7,949 bases of DNA from Candidatus Heimdallarchaeota archaeon (GTDB lineage Archaea; Asgardarchaeota; Heimdallarchaeia; JABLTI01): assembly GCA_030602675.1 (NCBI GenBank), contig JAUVZH010000105.1:1-7949 (forward strand), in the 5' to 3' direction. Made by a program: the position numbers and the translations under genes. This document shows, piece after piece, positions 1 to 5,040 of the stretch. Position 1 is the stretch's first letter. Every line of letters starts with the position of its first letter. The notes under the pieces are model-generated. The model saw nothing but the letters and a program-made list of their open reading frames with translations, had not been told where the DNA came from and searched no databases.

Positions 1-427
1 TTATTCTATCATCAATACTCGTATAACCAGCTATGAAATCTAAAGCATCTTTTGTTAATGCATCAGCTTCAAGATTAGCAATATCTTCATTATAGGTTCC
101 ATTTATCTTTTCAACAGGTTTCTTGGTTGGTAAAGCTAAGCCTTCTATTTTTGGAGACAGTTTAGCAACGCTAAAGGCTTCTGCAGCTGCTTTATTCAAG
201 GATTCAAGTGTCATGATATTTGTATAAGAAAACCCTTCAGCACCTTTGTGGATGACTCTTATACCTGCACCAATTTCGCTTCTAGCTCTTTGAGTTCCTA
301 TACTGACACCATTAATTATGACTTGTTTTTGATTGTTATAGGTGATGAATAATTCGATTTCATCCATACCTTTCTTCTTTGCTTCTTTGATAACTTTATG
401 ACCAACTTTAATTGCATCGTCAAGCAT
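1..427 (-). CDS. tldE: TldE/PmbA-like subunit of the TldD-TldE protease, N-terminal part (cut by window edge)
   Basis: Only the first 142 codons are in the window; the frame is open to the left edge, and the family is normally about 430-450 residues, so two thirds is missing. I translated it directly. It starts MLDDAIKVGHKVIKEAKKKG and continues with the pattern of the TldD/PmbA N-terminal domain: a strand around residues 24-40, RSEIGAGIRVIHKGAEGFSY at about 54-73, then a helix rich in Ala (LNKAAAEAFSVAKLS). The ATG at 427-425 follows the tldD stop by one base and has an AGGAGG eight bases upstream, so the start is well supported. Known for the family: TldE is the non-catalytic partner of TldD, lacks HExxxH, and with it forms a cytoplasmic peptidase acting on unfolded peptides. 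Calling it TldE and not a second TldD rests on position after tldD and on the N-terminal pattern; the diagnostic C-terminal half is not visible. Confidence 0.85.
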   Translation of the reverse strand, partial: MLDDAIKVGHKVIKEAKKKGMDEIELFITYNNQKQVIINGVSIGTQRARSEIGAGIRVIHKGAEGFSYTNIMTLESLNKAAAEAFSVAKLSPKIEGLALPTKKPVEKINGTYNEDIANLEADALTKDALDFIAGYTSIDDRI

Positions 428-428
428 T

Positions 429-1808
429 TTATCTTCCTCCTAGAATTACAGTGCAAGCTAGTTTTCCGCCACCAGCATCGACTTTGGCAGCTTGTTCTTT
501 ACCACAAAATCCAGTGCCAATATTAAGTTGTAATTTCTTTCCCACTCCAAGTGTGGATGAAAGCATTTCAAAAGCATTACCTGTCATTGTTGGACCAATG
601 AAAACTTTGTCAGTTAGTTTTCCATTTTTGATTTCATATGCTTGTCCTGTTCCAACCATGAATTCACCAGATGTATCGGCAGAACCATTCATCATACCTG
701 TTACATAAAGACCGTCTTTAACAGCTTCATATAATTCTTCATCTGTCATGTCACCTGGTGTGATGTATGTGTTTCTCATTCGTATAAGAGGTTCATCATT
801 GAAATTGAATGCTCTTGCATTTCCTGTTGGTTCCATTCCCATTTTTGCAGCATAATATCGATCATTTAGATATCCTGTTAAAATGCCATCTTTAATGAGT
901 TCTACATCTTTACCTTTAGTACCTTCATCGTCATACATGTACCATCCGGTAGCATCATCAAAAACTGGAGTATCAATTATAGTGATTAATTCAGAACAAA
1001 CTTTTTTATTCAATTTGCCTTTTAGAAAACTTCCAGCTTCAACTAGATCTGCTTCGCTACAATGACCTACAGCTTCGTGAGCAATAATTCCTACAGAAGT
1101 ATGATCTATAACTACTTTTGTGGCTCCACCTTTAGGTAATGATGCATCTAGATTTCTAATTGCTGATTCAGAAACAAATTTAGCTAATTCAGTGAGGGGA
1201 TGCTCGTCAATTAGTTCAAATCCTTTGGCTTTACTCCAAGCATCTGAGTAGGGGGCTATTTTAGTTTCTCGAGAAGCTACACCTTGAGCACGAACAGTTG
1301 GTATCATGATTCTTTGTTCTATTTGAGCTCCATCACTATTTGCTACAATACGATGATCAATAATCTCATCATATCCTATATTGTAGCTCTTTATTTCTTC
1401 GTAATCTTTGTATACTTTCTCTGCTTCTTTTATCATATTGATTTTCTCTGTTACAGAGACATCCTCAAGAGACTTTATCCTAGGTGAGATAACCTTATCT
1501 TGATATGGTTTTGTATCTGCAAATGTTATCTTCTCTTTCTTAGAAGATGCTGCACCTTTAGCTAACTTCGTTGCTTGTTGAATTATTGACTTTAGGTCTT
1601 TAAGCTCTATTGAAGTAGTTGAAGCAAAACCTAATGCACCATCAAAAAGAACTCTTGTGCTAAATCCTCTTCGAGATCCGGTATCGACAGTTAATTCACC
1701 ATCTTGAGACTGGTATTTTGCTATGTATTTATCTTGATATCGAACATCGACGAAATCTACTTTGAGATTTCTCCCATATTCTATACCTTTCAGAATTACA
1801 TCAATCAT
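429..1808 (-). CDS. tldD: TldD metallopeptidase, catalytic subunit of TldD-TldE
   Basis: Complete 459-residue protein, normal length for the family. It carries the zinc-peptidase motif HEAVGH (HExxxH) at residues 244-249 and a C-terminal FCGKE whose Cys435 corresponds to the third metal ligand known in E. coli TldD. Other family blocks are DDEGTKG (about 293-299), MGMEPTGNAR (323-332), IRMRNTY (342-348) and a Gly-rich C-terminus. Known role: with TldE it forms a cytoplasmic peptidase that threads short unfolded peptides; in E. coli the pair matures microcin B17 and degrades the antitoxin CcdA, while archaeal substrates are largely unknown. Start choice: in-frame candidates are GTG 1817, ATG 1811 and ATG 1808. 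AAGTGA (1819-1814) is a partial match to GGTGA and sits five bases before ATG 1808, the best spacing, so I chose that one; the others add one or three residues. tldE follows after one base. An extra Cys250 directly after HExxxH is unusual but not clearly functional. Confidence 0.95.
   Translation of the reverse strand: MIDVILKGIEYGRNLKVDFVDVRYQDKYIAKYQSQDGELTVDTGSRRGFSTRVLFDGALGFASTTSIELKDLKSIIQQATKLAKGAASSKKEKITFADTKPYQDKVISPRIKSLEDVSVTEKINMIKEAEKVYKDYEEIKSYNIGYDEIIDHRIVANSDGAQIEQRIMIPTVRAQGVASRETKIAPYSDAWSKAKGFELIDEHPLTELAKFVSESAIRNLDASLPKGGATKVVIDHTSVGIIAHEAVGHCSEADLVEAGSFLKGKLNKKVCSELITIIDTPVFDDATGWYMYDDEGTKGKDVELIKDGILTGYLNDRYYAAKMGMEPTGNARAFNFNDEPLIRMRNTYITPGDMTDEELYEAVKDGLYVTGMMNGSADTSGEFMVGTGQAYEIKNGKLTDKVFIGPTMTGNAFEMLSSTLGVGKKLQLNIGTGFCGKEQAAKVDAGGGKLACTVILGGR
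436..441 (-). promoter_or_regulatory. Ribosome binding site of tldE, inside tldD
   Basis: AGGAGG on the minus strand, eight bases before the tldE ATG. It lies within the codons for the last residues of TldD (Leu-Gly-Gly-Arg), so tldE translation is likely coupled to termination on tldD. Confidence 0.8.
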
Positions 1809-1813
1809 CATAT

Positions 1814-1819
1814 TCACTT
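1814..1819 (-). promoter_or_regulatory. Weak ribosome binding site of tldD
   Basis: AAGTGA on the minus strand, a partial match to the archaeal GGTGA, five bases before ATG 1808. It decides for 1808 over ATG 1811 (gap of only two) and over GTG 1817, which would lie within the site. It is contiguous with, and overlaps by two bases, the perfect dyad at 1818-1835. Confidence 0.45.
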
Positions 1820-1835
1820 CAAATTCTAATTTGAA
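1818..1835. repeat. Perfect inverted repeat next to the tldD start (possible operator)
   Basis: TTCAAATT-CT-AATTTGAA: two 8-base arms match perfectly around a 2-base centre. It ends at the AAGTGA ribosome-binding element of tldD. A 2-base loop is too tight for an ideal RNA hairpin (seven pairs with a 4-base loop would be possible), so a dimeric protein-binding site is the more natural reading. The function is inference. Confidence 0.5.
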
Positions 1836-1865
1836 AAAACTCTTTATTTTCTTTTTATCGTAGTA

Positions 1866-1903
1866 TGGTCACTTATAATTAGCATTTGTGTTAAATCTGA
1901 CCA
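1866..1903. repeat. Spaced inverted repeat TGGTCA / TGACCA in the divergent promoter region
   Basis: TGGTCA at 1866-1871 and TGACCA at 1898-1903 are perfect 6-base arms with 26 bases between them. They flank the candidate tldD TATA element. They could bind a regulator of one or both divergent units, but arms of this length can occur by chance in a region of this size. Confidence 0.25.
1871..1880 (-). promoter_or_regulatory. Candidate TATA element for tldDE
   Basis: AATTATAAGT on the minus strand about 65 bases before ATG 1808. With the usual archaeal distance of about 25 bases to the start of transcription, this would give a leader of roughly 40 bases that contains the dyad at 1818-1835. No strong BRE is visible, and the region is AT-rich enough that TATA-like matches arise by chance. 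Confidence 0.3.
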
Positions 1904-1923
1904 ACTTGTGCTCATTATTCGTG

Positions 1924-1933
1924 TTATAAAAAT
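1924..1933 (+). promoter_or_regulatory. Candidate TATA element for the first permease gene
   Basis: TTATAAAAAT lies about 75 bases before the ATG at 2004, which predicts a leader of about 50 bases. The second permease gene has a TATA-like element at a similar distance (4952-4967), which mildly supports both. The BRE position is not convincing. Confidence 0.3.
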
Positions 1934-2003
1934 CCTTAATTAAACAAAGTCTTATCTCATATCTGATAATGTCAATTAAATCAAAATTGGGGTCTTTGGT
2001 TAG

Positions 2004-4838
2004 ATGGCAGGATTCTTTGAAAAACTGAAATATTATTCAAGAATGATATTCCTTAATCGAAGAACTACTTTCATCATGTTTCTGGGTTTGGGTATAAGTT
2101 TAGCACTTATTTCTGAAAGTTTGATGTTTTTGTATAGCTTTCAGTATGGATCTTTTGAAGAATTTAACAATGGAATTCCTCCACGCCAAATGACAATTAG
2201 TTTAGGAGTATATGATGTTTCAACTCAAGAGGAAGCATCAACTGTAGAGCTTACTTCACTTGCAGAATCTGCAATAAAAGAGATTGATTTTGAGGATCGG
2301 ATTGTCAAAATAGATTGGTATATTTCTAGAGGGTTATTCATGGTTGTGAATAATTCGCAAGGCAAGGACGAGATTGTTTATGATTTCAATATTTATGCAA
2401 TCCCCAATGATTATTTCAGTGCTCTGCAAGAAATACTTTACAATGGAACTATTCCACAAGAAATTGGTGATACAATTGCAGTCGCAAGTCAGTCTCTCAT
2501 TGATAATACTAACTTAAGTAAAATGGGAACATTCCCAATGTATACTCCAGTTGGGGGTCTTGATGCTGATGGAGAAGTATTAATTGATTTAGGGATACCA
2601 ATAGCAGGACAGTACATAAACGTATCAGGATTGATAACATCAGAAACCTTTGAAAATGTAAAGGGTCCATTGGAAACAGATTTTGCTGCAATGTCTTATT
2701 ATTTTTCAGATCAATTCTTGTTGACAAGTTATAACAATTTTGGGCATTTTGTATCAACATTGAATGAAGTTCCAAATTATCTTTCTGTACCCAAAGGTTT
2801 GGCATTTGGAACTGGAAGAGTTGTTTTTGACTTGCAGAAGATAAATTCATTTAAAATATCATCAGAAATTGCTCAATTAAATCATCTAAGTCAATTATTG
2901 TCAAGGGAATTTGAAGAAGCAGGTTATTCAGCAATAATCTATTCGGACATAATAGAACTACTAAGAGATTTTAACAAAGAATTTCTAATACTCCAATTGT
3001 TTAGTTTGTTATTTATTACTCCCATTGTTGGAATGGCTCTATCCTTAACCAATTATTCTGCTAATTTAATGAAAAGAAGACAGAGACGACAAATCTCAAG
3101 TATGTTACAAAGAGGGGTATCACAGAAGGAAGTAGTTCTGGTTCTAATTGTTCAAGTAATTGAATTAACGATATCAGCAGTTTTGATTTCATTTATTATG
3201 GGTTATGGTTTTACTTGGTTAATCAATCAAAGTACAGGTTTTCTAAACTTTTCTGGTTCAAGCTTTTATCCAACTGTAAATATGTTTATTCTCTACACAA
3301 TAATTGGTATAGGATTTGTATTTTCAATTATTATAAATGCAAAAAATGTTTGGGAATTAAGTCAAATAACAATTCAAGAAGCATATTCAGAACACCAAGT
3401 CAAGAAACCATTATGGCAAAGATTATACTTAGATATAATTTTGATAACCATTGGTATTGCTCTCTGGTTAATTATCAGAATCCAATTAACTGGTACTTCA
3501 GCTTATTTGTTTGCATTCGGATTTGGAACAACTGCACCAATACTTTTGGTACTTGGGAGCATAATGCTTGCAACTAGAGTTTATCCATACTTCATAGACT
3601 TTATTGCAAAGCGAACTTGGAATATGAAAAATTTTGAAATTATAGGAATAGCATCAAGAAGAAGTTCCAGAAGAAAAGGAGATGTAACTAGGTCTCTTAT
3701 ACTAATAACTTTAACATTTACATTGATTTTTTCATCGATAGTAACGATACAATCATATCATAATTTCGACAGTGAAAAAGTGTATTATCAATTAGGATCT
3801 GATATATTAGTAAGAAATGTAAATTTGAATAATAATATTACAAAGAATACTGTTCTTGGAATTGTAGGAGTTCAATCAGCCACCATTTTAACTATGACGA
3901 GTCAAATAGTCACTTATGGGACAGTAGCTTATTCGTATATAACACTAGGAATAGATCCGACTGAATTTGCTAAGACGGCATATTTTGATAAAGAATATCT
4001 TGGTGGAGAGGATCCAGAGGAATTCTTTGATGCTATTCAAAATAATAATGATGTTGTTATGCAAAGAGATCAATTAGATTATATCAATACCTACCCGGGT
4101 GATGAGGTAACAATCTACTACGAAAAATATCGCGTGGGAATAGTAAATAAAACACTCAAAGTGACAAACGTTTACAAATTCTTCCCAAGATTTTTTGTTG
4201 AATATCCAAGCTTAGGAACAACCTATTTCAGTTTTACAATTGTTGGAACTTATCAAAATTTGTTAGATATGGCATATAGTGACCACAGAATTGCTGGTGA
4301 TTTGCTTGTAAAAGTAGCAGATGGTTATAAAATAGATGAAGTTGCTACAGCAATAGAGCTTGAGCTTGGAAGAGATGTTGATGATGTAATTGAAAATATG
4401 GGAACATCACATGGAAGCTTAAGGAATACCATGCTATATGGATCTTTAAACGCATCATTTATTTCTTCATTAATCATCACAATAACAGCAATTATTCTAA
4501 TGATTCTTGTTCAAGTTTTAGAAAATGAAAGAGAAGTTGTTACACTAAAGGTTCTAGGTATGTCTCCCAGGCAATTATTCAGAATGTTTCTGACAGAAGC
4601 TATGACAGTGATTATTTTTGGTGCCTTGATTGGTGCTAGTATAGGAATACTTGCTGCAAATATGTTTACAGAAATACTAACATTTGAAACTGTAATTCCA
4701 CCTACAGAAATGATCTATCCACCATTTGAACTATCAGTATCATTAACAATCTTATTTGTAACTGGTCTATTAGCTGCTGCTGTTACCTCCTACATAGTTT
4801 TCAGGAAAGACACCATTAAAGCAATTAAGCAAATATAG
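2004..4838 (+). CDS. Ten-helix FtsX/MacB-type ABC transporter permease, first of tandem pair
   Basis: A 944-residue membrane protein. Hydrophobic segments by eye: about 22-46, 328-350, 377-408, 424-446, 474-494, 503-525, 562-584, 816-838, 863-887 and 909-933. Two large non-membrane domains follow helix 1 (47-327) and helix 7 (585-815). This is two FtsX-like units fused, each with a periplasmic-core-like outside domain; the stretch NGT-P-I...NLSKMGTFP (147-178) has the MacB/LolC core pattern. Coupling-helix motifs typical of FtsX permeases are at MLQRGVS (367-373) and LKVLGMSPRQL (848-858). The family works with a cytoplasmic LolD/MacB-type ATPase to move or extract lipids, lipoproteins or peptides, or to drive outside domains mechanically; the substrate cannot be told. 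No ATPase is encoded here. A TAG stop lies directly before the ATG, so the start cannot be further upstream; there is no good ribosome binding site (only GGGG and GGTTAG-like bases). It is paralogous to the next gene over its whole length. Confidence 0.92.
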   Translation: MAGFFEKLKYYSRMIFLNRRTTFIMFLGLGISLALISESLMFLYSFQYGSFEEFNNGIPPRQMTISLGVYDVSTQEEASTVELTSLAESAIKEIDFEDRIVKIDWYISRGLFMVVNNSQGKDEIVYDFNIYAIPNDYFSALQEILYNGTIPQEIGDTIAVASQSLIDNTNLSKMGTFPMYTPVGGLDADGEVLIDLGIPIAGQYINVSGLITSETFENVKGPLETDFAAMSYYFSDQFLLTSYNNFGHFVSTLNEVPNYLSVPKGLAFGTGRVVFDLQKINSFKISSEIAQLNHLSQLLSREFEEAGYSAIIYSDIIELLRDFNKEFLILQLFSLLFITPIVGMALSLTNYSANLMKRRQRRQISSMLQRGVSQKEVVLVLIVQVIELTISAVLISFIMGYGFTWLINQSTGFLNFSGSSFYPTVNMFILYTIIGIGFVFSIIINAKNVWELSQITIQEAYSEHQVKKPLWQRLYLDIILITIGIALWLIIRIQLTGTSAYLFAFGFGTTAPILLVLGSIMLATRVYPYFIDFIAKRTWNMKNFEIIGIASRRSSRRKGDVTRSLILITLTFTLIFSSIVTIQSYHNFDSEKVYYQLGSDILVRNVNLNNNITKNTVLGIVGVQSATILTMTSQIVTYGTVAYSYITLGIDPTEFAKTAYFDKEYLGGEDPEEFFDAIQNNNDVVMQRDQLDYINTYPGDEVTIYYEKYRVGIVNKTLKVTNVYKFFPRFFVEYPSLGTTYFSFTIVGTYQNLLDMAYSDHRIAGDLLVKVADGYKIDEVATAIELELGRDVDDVIENMGTSHGSLRNTMLYGSLNASFISSLIITITAIILMILVQVLENEREVVTLKVLGMSPRQLFRMFLTEAMTVIIFGALIGASIGILAANMFTEILTFETVIPPTEMIYPPFELSVSLTILFVTGLLAAAVTSYIVFRKDTIKAIKQI

Positions 4839-4866
4839 ACATAACTGGTTATTTGTAAAGCTAAGC

Positions 4867-4980
4867 TTGATTACTTTGTGATGAAGAGAATATTTTCTAA
4901 AAAGATTTACAGTAGCTTTCTTAAAAAAGTTAATACTCTCCAGTTTAAAACAAACAAATTTATACTACAAAGGTAATCAA
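4867..4980. repeat. Long-range imperfect inverted repeat between the two permease genes
   Basis: The left arm TTGATTACTTTGT (4867-4879) is complementary to the right arm ACAAAGGTAATCAA (4967-4980): 13 pairs with one bulged G, the outer eight contiguous. The 87-base spacer shows only A/T-rich tracts. The left arm begins 28 bases after the first permease stop, and the right arm ends 60 bases before the second ATG, adjoining the candidate TATA element. In a read-through transcript it could close a large stem; in DNA it could be paired binding sites. Confidence 0.5.
4952..4967 (+). promoter_or_regulatory. Candidate BRE/TATA promoter for the second permease gene
   Basis: AAACAAATTTATACTA has a purine-rich stretch followed by a TTTATA-like box, the order of an archaeal BRE plus TATA. 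It lies about 78 bases before the ATG at 5041, so the leader would be about 50 bases and would include the GGTGA site. A second TATA-like run, TTATATAT at 5003-5010, is too close: it would start transcription at or after the GGTGA site. Confidence 0.4.
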
Positions 4981-5027
4981 ATCAGAGGCACGGTAGTATG
5001 GATTATATATGAAATATGGTAAATTCC

Positions 5028-5032
5028 GGTGA
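5028..5032 (+). promoter_or_regulatory. GGTGA ribosome binding site that fixes the second permease start
   Basis: GGTGA, complementary to the 3' end of 16S rRNA, ends eight bases before ATG 5041. The only longer in-frame start, GTG at 5029, lies inside this site and is therefore unlikely to be the real one. Confidence 0.75.
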
Positions 5033-5040
5033 ATATTATA

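Noticed and set aside
412..708. 98-residue plus-strand frame over the tldD 3' end
   Set aside because: Lies entirely antisense to conserved tldD motifs and the tldE start; no independent support.
429..1808. TldD/TldE as part of a peptide-maturation cluster with the permeases as exporter
   Set aside because: TldDE can mature peptides (microcin B17), and such permeases can move peptides, but the units are divergent, no precursor peptide or modifying enzyme is visible, and TldDE is a widespread housekeeping pair.
3215..3577. 120-residue open frame overlapping the first permease in another frame
   Set aside because: Cys/Asn/Tyr-rich composition typical of an out-of-frame reading of AT-rich membrane-protein DNA; the permease frame is supported by its paralogue.
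4841..4852. ATAAC-TG-GTTAT as a terminator of the first permease
   Set aside because: Five AT-rich pairs with a 2-base loop and no T run; too weak to call.
4894..4929. Two similar tracts, TTTCTAAAAAG and TTTCTTAAAAAAG, 23 bases apart start to start
   Set aside because: Low-complexity A/T runs in an AT-rich gap; not convincing as a designed repeat.
4993..5001. GTAGTATGG shared with 1860-1868 in the other intergenic region
   Set aside because: A 9-base match at different distances from the genes (about 136 and 40 bases before the starts); it can easily arise by chance between two AT-rich 200-bp regions.
5029..5040. GTG at 5029 as start of the second permease
   Set aside because: The GTG lies inside the GGTGA ribosome binding site, and the N-terminus from ATG 5041 aligns with that of the paralogue without the extra residues.
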